The notes below the pieces were generated by a model that ran no database searches, had not been told where the DNA came from, and saw nothing but the letters and a program-made list of their open reading frames with translations. A DNA stretch of 64,000 bases, from assembly GCA_008973525.1 (NCBI GenBank), contig WACJ01000529.1, positions 1,054,001-1,118,000 of the forward strand, written 5' to 3'. The DNA is from Stenopsyche tienmushanensis (taxonomy: Eukaryota > Arthropoda > Insecta > Trichoptera > Stenopsychidae). Positions within the stretch are counted from its first letter, which is position 1. Every line of letters starts with the position of its first letter. Positions 1 through 12,150 of this stretch are shown here, piece after piece. Made by a program: the position numbers and the translations under genes.

Positions 1-99
1 CATCCATTTCATGTCATACGTGCAATATTTTATATGTTTATGAGTATGAAGCTAGTCTCCGCTAGAGTGAAACCGTGTTTATCGCGTCTGTCGCGCATC

Positions 100-710
100 A
101 TGGATTTCGAATAACGCGTTAGCATTAAGTTTTATTTTAAGTTGCAAAAAAGTACCAAATAAACTCATGAAAAGTTAAAATCGGTATATAGCGATAATAT
201 GGTAACTTTAAAGACTGTTTACAAGTGGTATAAGCGATTTAAAAACGGGAATGAGTTGGTTAAAGACGAGCAATAGTCGGGACGTCCTTCGATTACCACT
301 TACTAGTTGAGAGTTTTCTGAAGAAGTTAACATCTCTTACGGGTCTGTGCAAAGCATTTTAACCGATAATTTGCAAATGTGACAAGTGAGTGCAAAATTT
401 GTTCCCAGACTTTTGACTGACGGACAGAAAGAAAATTGTGTTTCAGTTTGAACGGAATCGAAGGATCATCTTCAAGCCAACCCAGATCTCATGGCTAAAA
501 TTGTAACTGGAGATGAAACCTGGGTCTATGGCTATGAGCATGAGACGAAAATGCAGAGTTCCTAATGGAAAACCCCTAACTCCTCAGGCGTTAAAAAGGC
601 ACGTCAGTCAAAGTCGCACATCAAGACCATGTTCATTGTTTTTTTTGATAGTGAGGGCATAGTGCAATTTAAGTTCATTTAAAGGGGAACAATTGTAAAT
701 TCCGAGTTTA
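100..710 (+). mobile_element. Mariner-like transposase relic (pseudogene)
   Basis: A decayed transposase of the Tc1/mariner superfamily. The reading starts at an ATG at 100. An N-terminal helix-turn-helix region ends in the segment TVYKWYKRFKNGNE, followed by SGRPS. After frameshifts come the catalytic-core motifs IVTGDETWVYGYEHETK (first catalytic Asp) and KARQSKSHIKTM, then FFDSEGIVQF. In-frame stops occur at about 112, 160 and 274, and the reading is lost after about 700, before the second and third catalytic Asp. It is non-functional. The family assignment rests on motif recognition. I saw no terminal repeats, and the left end lies close to the window edge. Confidence 0.8.
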
Positions 711-719
711 AAAAAAATA

Positions 720-3700
720 AATTAAAAAGATATTTTGAAAGGAGGGAGAGGGAGGTTTGTTAACATTAAACCTAATTTTTATCATACTAACTATGCTAGT
801 AACATTAAAACAGGTTTATATGAAGAGAGATTGGCTAATTTCAAGCTTAACAATTTAACTATATGATTGAGCAACTTTTTTGCTTGAATAAATTAATATA
901 CTTATAATACTTGCTTACTTGAAGTGACTTTTAGCGAACCATTTTTACATAGTTTTTATAGCAAATATTTGTTTTAAAAATGTGGTCGCCAGCCACACCT
1001 CCTGTGGATTTAAACGCAAGATGATTGACTTAAGAGTCACACCGATTAACTGCGAAAATGTCCAATATTCCTATGTACTTTCCGATATTTATGCTCTATT
1101 TAATACAGTCAGTCATCTTGAATTAGGCCTATTTTATCTTTTTCTTCTAAAGGTACCATATTTCTAATCAGATATAGTTGATCCTCCTCCAAAACTTGTT
1201 GGTACGCTGGATTTTTTTCTACGATCTGGATTTGAGCCCAAAAATTTATAATAAGGAATCAATCAATTCAATTCTACTCCTATCAAAAACTGCATATTCA
1301 AATAATCGTGCCTTAGTTTAATGATACATGGAATCATTTACATATGTCCATTAATGGAGGTAAGTTAAAAATAATTCAATGCTAAATAATAAAAAAAATA
1401 TTTGACATATTTAGAGACAACATCTATATCTATATCTGTATATATTTGATTGTTCATAAAATGTATAAACAATGTAAAAAATCAGCATGGGGGTGGTGCC
1501 TTTAGCCTCCGGTGGGCCGCTTTAAATCCCGTCTATCGCAATGATCTCATAGGAGCACGCTAGAAAATTAAAATGAGATAAAGATAAGCCGAGTTCAAAT
1601 ACTTCCATTACGTCGGAAGGAATTTCGATGCTCAAACTTCCAACCACCGGTGAAACTTTTTAATAAGCAGTCAAAACTTTTCCATAAATGCGACGACAAA
1701 AAACGCATTTGAATGGATAATCGCAATGAAATATGTAAATTTGTTTTTTTTTCACTGATAAATATATAAGATCGCTTGGCCGTAAAAATGGATAGCGGCT
1801 TATTTACACTCGGGCCGCATTATCATAATGTATTCGGGGGGTAGGAAGGAAATAGGCAGGAATAATAAAGCCGGCGGGGCGCCTTTACGATCGTCACTTA
1901 CCTCCGCTAAGAAACCTGCCAAATCCAACGTGCAATATGGGGTATAGGGAAAAACCGCCTCTGATATAATATTTTCCTTGTTCTGACATCTGAATACTCA
2001 CTGCTGAAATCTAAAATATCAATAAAAGTTACGTAGTTAGGGGGAGACTAGCTTAAGGGTCGTAAAGATGCCAACAAGCATCTAAATAAGCCTAATGTTG
2101 ATATAATGGACTAGTTCTTGGTTTTTCTTTATAAAGGCTTGTATTTAATTTCAGATTCGGTTTAACGACTTATTGAGTGATTTGTATAAAATATAGCATA
2201 TCGTTGGAAAGAGCATAAACTAATAGATTTTTTTAAAACTAAACTAAGTTCGAAATAGTTGTAAGTTTTTCGTTTAGAGAATTTAAAAGTTGATATTTCT
2301 CATTCGTTTTTACATTTTTTGTGACTTTGGAAGTTCAGAACTATTTTTTTAAGACCAATTGCATAAAATAATGATTTTTTAAGATCAAAAATATATTTTA
2401 AAATACAGTTATTTTGTGCTATAATGATCACAGGTTAAACAGTTATGACGATCAAAAGATGAAATTTTGGGAATTTCAATAATCCTGACATTTAGGATAT
2501 AGAACCTTTATGTGAAATGTAGCAAAAGACCAAAAAAAAAAAAAATATCGGTCCATGTGAAAACACCTGTATATCATAAATTCTTATTATGAATGTTTGT
2601 GTTCAAATCCTGATTCCGTAAAACAATTATACCACACCAAAAAAATGAGAGATTGGAAGCATTACTATTTTTAAGCGATCGTCTCAATCTAGATATATCT
2701 AGACTTTTTGGATTTGAAGGAATAAATTTTCAGATTTCGCGAAAATACCATGATAATCATAGGTGTTCACTTTAAAGTAGTAATTATATTTTAAAAAATA
2801 CGATATCATAAAGCTTCATGCTTGGCAATTACTATGAAAATATCTTTATTTCGTTGCGTAATAAAATCTGCAGTGTGATACCCCACGAAGAAAAAAAATA
2901 GCACCTTTCCGGGAGGCTCTGCCTTTCCGGTACTTGTTTATGCAAACGGAAAAATAAAATTGTCACGTATAAAAGGAAATGCCGACACGTAAAGTGCATT
3001 AGATATGTTAACTGTATTCTTGATTTCCAGGGACCATGCCTAGGAACGACTTCTACCCTCATACCTTCAAATGCGTCCCAAATCTTCTAAAAAAAAAAAT
3101 CAGTGATGAAATATACACCGTGTCACTTACAAAGATTCAACTTGCAATAAAAATGGCATGGTGAGCAGGCAAAAAATATTAAGGGATGATTTTATTCGTG
3201 TGTCTATAAAATCGCTATATGGGGAATTAACCTTTGTTCCTGGACGATCGTTGATGCTATTGACATTGACTCGCGCCAGATTCCCATTAAAATGCAATTT
3301 TATTTGCACAATGTGGTGTCACAAGTACATTAAGTCTCGCAGTCATTAGAGCAAAGTCGACTTGCATTCAGATGACAAAAAGTGGTCGCAAAAAAGGGTG
3401 GTCGATTGCATAAGTAATCTTCAGTAAAAAGCGTGTCATTATTTTCAAATTATTGGCGGAGCAGCAGTCTCGCCTATTCCCTTTTCGTATTCACGGACAT
3501 CTCCAGAGCATATTCCCGGTTTACGAAAATATTTGGGCCCTAGATGGATTTTAGATTTCATTGCCGACACAACATTGTTGAAAACAGAGCATATGGCAGC
3601 TCGTGGTTCTTAAAAAGTGCACAATTCAATAAAATCTAAATATTATTTGGATAAAATAATTCAAATCCAATTTCGATTTTTAACAAGTCAACACATTACA

Positions 3701-4720
3701 AGATGTATTAAACGTCCAGATTGTCGAATAATCCTATTTTAAAAATACATATCCGGAATAACGTGGCCACCCTGGCTATAAGTATGAACAATGTGCCACC
3801 CCACGTGTCCTCCCTTTTAAACCACAGTTGGCCGTGGGCGGTGGCTGTGTAGGTGACTTTTTAATTCCGGGGTGGCATCAACCCTTCATATAACACTCAC
3901 TACACTATGCTATTCTCCGAATCAAAACCGCATTCAATAAGACGCATATAATAGCATGAAAAGATTAATGATTCCGCCAGATTAGTTTTGCACCCGAATG
4001 CCAAAATTCGCAATATCCAGCCACAATATATATTTTTTTAAATTTGATGAATATTCACGACGATATACAATCTGCCAAATGACGATAAACATAAATATTT
4101 CATAAAAATAATCATTTATATTTTGGATCAATATTTTGCCGAAAATATTATCACGTATCAATATGCTAAATATGAATACTTCGTATAGATGCTGAAATGC
4201 GTGCATATTCATGTTTCAATTAAAGGTTGAAATAGTCGCAAAATATGCAACCATGGGGTGGTTTTCCGTCTATTGTCGCTAGGTCTGATTAAAAAGTCAT
4301 GCCCTGGGGGTACTTATAACCCGACACTGACGCAGTGGGGTTAGGTAGGCGACTTTTTGGATAAGGCACAGCATATGAGTCAAACTGGAATTAAACTCTC
4401 ATTATGCATGCTCTATTTGAAAAGTATAATATTTATGGAAATAATATTTATTTGAATTCGATTAAACTTTATTAGTTTTAATCATCACGATTAGTAGTGA
4501 TTCGGCGTATTTTCTTTAAATATCTTTATTTGAAGATGATAAAATTGATTTGACCAATAATTATAGCACAAATCGTTTAGGTTTAATCAAATAAAACTAG
4601 ATGATATCTGTGATTCTAAAAGATCAAAACGCGTAATTGATTAAAAATATAAATTGTTTGGATTTCTAAGTAACAGTAACACCAAATGATCTTTAATATA
4701 TTTTTATTTATTTGTTTGTT
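720..4720. other. Intergenic region without a supportable gene
   Basis: AT-rich sequence with short open frames only, none with recognisable domains or coding character. GC-richer islands stand out at about 1,480-1,980, 3,760-3,890 and 4,245-4,370. A SINE-like tail lies at 2,599-2,637. The GC islands could be regulatory elements or remnants of older sequence; nothing further can be said. Confidence 0.5.
2599..2637 (+). repeat. SINE-like tail fragment (B-box-like)
   Basis: The segment has TTCAAATCC followed by GATTCCGTAAAAC. The same arrangement (B-box-like TTCAAATCC, then GATT, then a G-AAAA run) recurs at 12,059 and 16,211. It resembles the region downstream of a tRNA-derived promoter in a SINE, but no A box is clear here. 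This is a weak call. Confidence 0.3.
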
Positions 4721-4726
4721 AATTAT

Positions 4727-5640
4727 TAGGTGTCCCATAAGTTTCTTTCGTTTTCATATTAAGAAAAAATTAAACAATAATTTGTATTACATCAAAATTT
4801 ATTGAATAATATATGATCCATTCTATTCTATTACCTTTCTCTATTGCTCCGGAAGCCTCATGATGCCTTCTTGCCAAAATTTCTCAGGTTTGATGGCAAA
4901 ATATTGATCAAGGACATTTTTATATCATTTTTTGAATTAAAATTTTTACCACGTAAAGAATTTTTCAATGAAAGATATAAATAATAACCTGAAGGAACAA
5001 TGTTCGGAGAGTATGGAGGATGAGGTAAAACATCTCAGTCAAATGATAATAATTTATTTCTGACGAGCAAAGACACATGAGGCCTGGCGTTATCGTGATG
5101 AAAAACAATGCCTCGTCTGTTCGCTAATTCTGGCCGTTTTCTGGTAATTGCATCCTTTAGATTGTCTAGTTGGAAACAATATTTTGTTGAATTGATCGTT
5201 TCACCTTGCTTGAAGTGGCTCATAATAAACTACCCCCTTCCAGTCCCACCAAATGCATAGCGAAACTTTTTTTGGATGTAGGCCAGGTTTAGCTACAGTT
5301 AAAGCTTATGTACCCTTGGTCCAAGACCGTTTACGTTGGATATTCTCATAGAGTATCCAACTTTCATCTCTAATGACAAGTCTCTTCAAAAAAGGCTGGC
5401 TATTATGTCGTTGGAGAAGAAGATCGCATGTTGAAATACGCTGAAGTTTATTTGAGTCAGTCAGCTCATGAGGAAGCCACACATCTGAACGATTGATGTA
5501 GCCCAATTTTGTCAAATGATTATGGAAGGATATTCGTGGAATTTCTAACTTGTTAGCTATTTCGTGAACAGTATATCCAGGGTTTTCTTCAGCCATGGCT
5601 TTGATTAGATCTGTGTTTAAATAATGATTTTTTTTAAATG
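4727..5640 (-). mobile_element. Mariner transposase relic with one terminal repeat
   Basis: A Tc1/mariner element on the minus strand. The N-terminal half reads from about 5,630 down to 5,306, with a helix-turn-helix segment (GYTVHEIANKLEIPRISFHNHL) and the first catalytic motif IRDESWILYENIQRKRSW. After a frameshift it continues with IWWDWKGVVYYEPLQ and the second catalytic motif HHDNARPHV (about 5,075). The third motif reads PPYSPNIVPSGYYLYL, where families of this type have PSDYHLF, so the third catalytic Asp is replaced by Gly. The low-coordinate end starts AGGTGTCCCATAAGTTTCTT, a typical mariner terminal repeat; I could not find its partner. It is inactive because of the frameshift and the lost Asp. 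Confidence 0.88.
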
Positions 5641-8600
5641 TGGCTTATATTTAATTGAGATCTTGTATGCTTCAATATTGAAAGACAATCTAAAGAAGAC
5701 GATGAGGCAAATGAAGATCATTGATGTTTCAAAATGATCCCATATGGAATATTGGAGGGACATAAACGCAATAATTTGAAGGAGTCACATCTGGTGAATG
5801 TGAAGGATTGGAAAAATATTAGCTATTTTAATCCTAGATCACACATGTGTATTTTTATCTGAAAGCCAATTTCTGATTTTCAAAGAATATGATTTCATGC
5901 ACCTCTTACAAAGCACAAAAAACAACCATTCTGAAGATTAAACCGGGTTTAGGGATCGAAGTAAGCGCATCATTTAAAGACAGTTGTAAATGTTGTAGTT
6001 CTTAATATTCCAATTTTTTAATGATATTCTGGTCATAATTTGGCATGAATTTGATTCAATTGATGATGCGAGGTTAGTCATTACCGAAATATGTGGTTCT
6101 TCCTTGGTTTGTATCTCGATTTCATTGATGTAAGTTGAAAGTTGATACTTCTCCATTAATATGATCTTGTGATGTAATGATCGTTTATCAATTTAAGTTT
6201 ATAATATGAAAATCTTGCAATTCAATCATTTTTAGTAAATTATAATAATGTATGTAATATTTCAAAGAAATCATAAATACAAACCAGCAGTCTGGAAGTT
6301 TTAGTATTTTGTGTAAACACGAAATGTCATCCGAGTACAAGTGTTTTCTTTATCTCTTTTAATTTATCCACCCCTAATGTTTCACCCCTTGATAAATGAC
6401 TATTGTAGGGAATGAGGGGAGGTGAGGGGGCAAACAAGTCGCCGGCAAAACGCGGGATTTCCTTTAGAATGTCGCAGAAACGGAAGTTTGTATTTTTCAT
6501 TCATTATTCTGTATGTCCCTGCGACGCGGATATACTTTTGCTCCAGGGATATGACGATTAATTAGTTAGCTATTTTAAAGGATGTGCGAAATAAACTCGC
6601 TTTATATTTTATTTTAAAAAAAATGCAAATTACTAAATATCGTTCCATAGAGTAACAGATCACTAGAGATTGCAGTATAAACCATAATGGTTCATGAATC
6701 AGTTTCAATCAATTTTTTTAAGGTGATGAAATTTTATTAAAAGTATAAATCTAGAGTAAATATATATTATTACATACAAATGAGTATAATTTCTGTTGCT
6801 AAATTATATAGTGTCTTAAAAGTTTCTCGATGCATTAAGTTCGAAAGTGTGTTGATAAATATATGATATCTAGGAATATTTTGAAAGCTTTGTAGCTTTA
6901 ATGTTGGAAAGATTTTTTTCCCTAGCAAAGGTCACGACATTTTGTTCGTAAAATCGACCCAACAGCCAAGCTACTCACCAACTACTTGTTTTAAATTTCA
7001 TAACGTGCTAACATTTGATAAAGGTCACTGAGCCTTATATGAAAAGATCACGCAATAAATTCTTATAATGAAACCATAATTCCGGAAAAACCTCGTTATA
7101 CTCAAATAAATATTTAAAAAATCAAATAATTATTAGGGCGAGTTTTTCTAATGTTCTTGCAGGCAATCTAACGCTTGTTTTTCACATTTTCCTGAAATAT
7201 TAAATACACTTTCATACGGAAAATGTACAAAAATATTCATGCAATGATGGTAAACTTTCAACCTACAGCCAATGAGGTATTTTTATTAAAAAGCGATAAA
7301 GGCAATTCCCACAGGAGCGATCCATCGAGTGCTGTCTGGCGATATTATACAGTGGCGTAGATATTCATATTAAATCTACAACGATGATATTTTAAAAGCA
7401 AACATATTATAAAAATAATTTTGCATTTTCGTATTTATACTTTTTGCTTGTTTCTCAAAATGATGCTCATAATGTCCACAATTTGGTGCATAAACAGAAA
7501 AAAATTGCATTCATGACGGCTTTTATCGTGACCGGTACGGATCGTCACTTTTTAATAGTCACTCACTGTTCCAAATTATAAATAAGCGCTTTCTTCAAAT
7601 AAAGACGATTATTTTTTAATTTGACTTCAAATAAACATATTTAAGGTCATCAATCTACAAATTTACACTTGTGATGCATGATTTTTTAACAAATCGGTCT
7701 GATTGATGCTTTATAAATATAATTTTTAATGTAAAATTACCGAAAAGATATAAATGCGTATATATTTAAAATAGTTTAATAAAGTCGATCATTCATCTTC
7801 ATTCAAGAAAGAATGTAGACTTTCATCGCTGCTGGACTATATATTTTATAATAAGGGATAAGCACTTTTGAGATTTCTTCTTGAATTTATAACTTCTTTC
7901 CATCAAAGGATCATTTAATTCCAGTCATCAATATATTTTGGCATATTCTATGTTAGCTGATGCAATTTCTTCTTGTGCTTTTATATAATATAATAAGAAT
8001 CGCTTCTTTGAATTTACAAATCATACTTTACTAGCAAAATAAACTTAGAATGGTCATTGCTCTTTAGATTATGTTTCATTGATACTTTTTAGATATTCAT
8101 CTGAATCACCAGCTTTTTTAAATGATTACTGGGCATTTGACTGAATAGACTATTCTGTCTAAATTATCCAAATTTTTCTCTTAAAAAATCTTATATGCAG
8201 TATTTTTGTTTGTTTTTTCTAATATAGAGTTGAATAAATGTGTTGAACAAGTATAGTGAATCTTGTGAATATTCAAATTTTTGTACAATTAATCTCATTG
8301 TCCAAATTGGTGGGTTATTTGAATAGCAAATGGTGATTAAAGTATTTGGCTTTACCCGCAAGCCACTCGTTCTCTTCACTTTCATTTAATAGTGTAACAC
8401 GCCTACACGCATTATCAAAATTGTTTGACTTTAGGCTAGGGGTTGTCTACCCTCGACTGGGGAGGAAGAGCCGATATATAGGTGATCCATCATATATTTG
8501 TACTGTAAATAGTTTGAGTGGGTCCCACAACTCGCGCAATCGGTGTGAAATTGCATCGCATGCTGATGTACAACGACGGCTTAATAAATTCACGTGGAAA

Positions 8601-8721
8601 AATATTTTGTATAAATTCAAACTTAAAAATATCATAGTTATTAATCGACTTTTAGCTAGCTTGATTTATTACTGTGCAGTAAATGTAGTAACCTGACCCA
8701 TTTGTTTGATCGAGTGCACTT

Positions 8722-8850
8722 GGTAGTTATGAGTAATACCCACAGATGGTCTACTGAGCCTGACAAATGAGGGACCTTCCATCTAATCAAATATTGAATT
8801 AAATTTGTCTCTGGTCTACTTCAGGACCCACCATCTGACTTATAACTACC
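8722..8850. repeat. Foldback / MITE-like inverted repeat
   Basis: The left end starts GGTAGTTATGAGT and the right end is ACTTATAACTACC, whose reverse complement is GGTAGTTATAAGT. Inside these, CAGATGGT on the left pairs with ACCATCTG on the right, and GACAAAT pairs with ATTTGTC. The 129-bp unit is therefore an imperfect palindrome along most of its length, as in a short non-autonomous DNA element. The family is not recognised. Confidence 0.5.
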
Positions 8851-11800
8851 TATATAGTATATTACAGAATGTAAAAAAGAGTACATATTAATCAATGAGC
8901 TTGGATATGATCAAAATATCGTTGTGGAGATGGAAATTGCCAAGCATATCGGCCGACAATCTCGTGTTCTCGATTAAAAAATGCAAATAGATTCAGTACT
9001 AAGAATATTTTTATCCAAAAATTGAAATTTGATAATTATATTGAAAAATTAAAAACACTCATTATACCTATTTTATCTTGAGAATCCTTTTGCGCGAAAA
9101 GATCATCTATCGCGTAAATAAATTTTCGCATATCGATAAGCGTTTCCGAAATATAAGATTGTGTATTATAAAGTAATAATATGGAAATTTCTTAAAATGA
9201 AAATATATAGGAGATAAATATTTGATTTATGTGTAAATACCAATTTCATTTTACATAATAATTCAAACTTTTCAGTTGAGCTTCATATGTAATCTGCACC
9301 CTCTCCTATTATAATGTAAATTAGTCTGATACAGAAGGGGTGAGATTTTATCAGCGATATTTTTAAAACTGGATAATTATAGTTGAAAGACTTTCGAAAT
9401 ATTTGATGAGCTCAACAATTCCGTGGCCAATTTAATTATTAACACACGAATACATGCGTATATTATTTTTTAAAGTCTTTATAAAAGACAACAGAAGCAT
9501 CTTATAAATGTTAAAAATAAGAACAAACGATTTTGCATGTCGCAATATCAACCAGAAATTAAATTGGGAAGATAAAAAGGATCCTTCATATTTCTCTGAA
9601 TCGATGCCATCGGATTATCATATGTTCATATCCAGGTTAAACGATTTTAAAATTATGATGAAATCCAATTTGAAAACAATATTCTGAATAAATAACGTAA
9701 TTCTGTGTTTTTATTGTGGAAATAATTGCCATAAAATATCAAGACGATTGCGGCTTTCATTGCGAGATTTGGAGTAAGTATAAAATAAGTCATTGATAAT
9801 TTAATAGGGGGTGAAGCCCCTTTATTTTCAAGGGGAAGGAAGAGACTTATGTATGCAAATTTTTAATATTCGTCTCATACTACGACGGCGGTTTGCTCAA
9901 ACAATCTCTAATGATAAAATAATTGCTGCAACTTTATTGCCAAGCAGATTTTATTAAGGCATTGTTCTCAATTGAAAGCGACTTTTAAGAAAATGCTATT
10001 ATTATGAGCAAAATTTCAATACAATAACTCTCATAGGTAGATTTTATAGGATATTAAAAGATTTTAGATAGAAACTATCATTTATTTTTAATTATATTTA
10101 TATTATTGCTGCAAATATAGATGATATATAAAAATATTCAGATCCAAAAATTTAGAGCAAATCTGGATTGAGACAATATATAAATATGTATTCAATTTCC
10201 AACTTACTATATTTTTAAATAATTAATATCTATTCAACATATTTGAAAACTGTACTGGAGGTAAAGTGTCTCCTTTCCCAACAGCAATTTCACTTTTAAT
10301 TACTCGCTGTGGTTGAGAAAATATTGCGACAATTTAATGGCTCAAACATGACTTATTCGCTCATTCCTGTTATAAACTTGTACTCATCAAGCAGACTCAA
10401 TATCTATTAAAAACTTTAATAGCCACTGCCATTTCTGGCGAGCCGAAATATGATTTGCTACATAAATAAGAACTTTTTTGACGAGTATTCGCTATGCAGG
10501 TGACAAGTTAATTCTGCGGCGAAAAATGTGATTTTGACTGCCTTATCTCCACGAAATAGTGGTGCTGTATGCATGCAGACGTGGTTGCAATTTTTTTTGC
10601 ACTTCCTTTATTCTATTTCGGTCGTCATCCAAAATTTCCCACCTACAAATATTTTCACTATGGCAATGTACGGAAATGAAATGAAGCATGTGTCGATTGA
10701 GCGAAGGGTATGATCGTAGACTCGAATACGAACCGACAGCTTCGACAAGGGTGTAGTAAAAAATTATTTTTGACATGAATTTCATATGGGGATGTTTTAT
10801 AAATAGCCTACATATTCATCGTAAAATGATGCATTCAATTTTAAATCTTTATGATATAATACAACGTGCTATAATTGCAATTTTGGGCGAATTCTCTTGC
10901 TGTTAGATCAAAATATTTAATAAGGGCTGCTAAATGCTCTAAAAAAGGATTAGTATCCTCAAAAAAAAATCTCAACGTGCCATATTTATAATTGGATATA
11001 AGCATTTTTTAGGAATAGAAAGTTCATATAACAATTTACAAATAGGAAGATATTATTACATTATTATTATATTTTTTTAAAATTTATTCAATGAGATTAG
11101 GTTTAGAGAGGAAAGGAAAAGGAAGCCAAGCCTTAAGGATCATACTAATTAATGAAAAATATCTCATTCATATCATTATATCATTAATTATCAAGCAAAT
11201 TTCTTAAATACTCATTGTATGTAAATATGTTTATTAAACCAAGATAATACATCAATGATTTTTATCTTCGATCAACCATTAAATATTACTCGCTGTGCAA
11301 TCGATTGATCATAATACAAGTATTTAACATTGCTAATGACGTCTTTAAATTAATCTAACATCAATCCTTTGCTATTTATCAGATAGCTGAGTAAAAAAAA
11401 AGTTTTTTTTCTACATCACGAGTCGACCCTGTGAATAAATCCGATTTAGGCACAAGCCCATGTTTACGATATTAGGACGGGTACGTTTTCTGTGATTTCC
11501 TTTGAAATATCAAATCCGATCCTGGGAACAATCAGGACCGCATCACCGTAACGGAAGCGCCCGGATATAAGGAAGCCTTCACGGGCTTATATCGGCAGCT
11601 TCTTTGTGAAAAACCTGTTCGATGGCGTATAAATCCATCGCAGATATTTACTCAGTATTACACCGTAATGCAATATCTGTCTACTATGACGGCAGGCTTG
11701 ATAAAAACTTCACGGAAGTAGACGATTGTTAGAGAGCATATTGAGAGGATTTTCTTGGAAATTAAAATCTTCATTCATAAAAGCCAATTCAATAGAATAT

Positions 11801-12058
11801 CTCTGAAAATTGGATTTTTTCACGCAAACCGTTTGTCTGAAAAAATTGCAAATAATTACATTTAACATTGTAATTGCTCATTTGACTATTATTAAAACCA
11901 CCTTTTCAACAAGAGGCATTCAATTACTTAATTGTCAAAGGATTATTTTTGGAATGCAATTCAACTGAAGAAGATTTAATGATTGAAGAAACACATCAGC
12001 CAATCTTCAAAAAGAGTATTGATATAGTCGGTTTCTTAATAATTATTTTGATATTTCA

Positions 12059-12150
12059 GGTTCAAATTCCGATTGTGGAAAAATATCCCATTCTAACAAA
12101 TTTTGGCTATTTGGGATAATTATTTCGATCCAAGTTTAGCCCGATTTCCT
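12059..12150 (+). repeat. SINE-like tail fragment
   Basis: GGTTCAAATTCC followed by GATTGTGGAAAAATATCCCA and then CTAACAAATTT. This aligns with the segment at 16,206-16,262 through the CTAACAAATTT block and again at a downstream CGATCCA. It is consistent with two copies of one dispersed short repeat whose 5' part derives from a tRNA B box. The 5' limit is not visible. Confidence 0.4.

Noticed and set aside
3127..3349. Overlapping 60-63 codon frames on both strands
   Set aside because: Neither shows a domain; the pair is the usual shadow effect of a stop-poor stretch.
8346..8696. 116-codon plus-strand frame
   Set aside because: There is no ATG at the stated start, no recognisable family, and a competing frame on the other strand of similar length.
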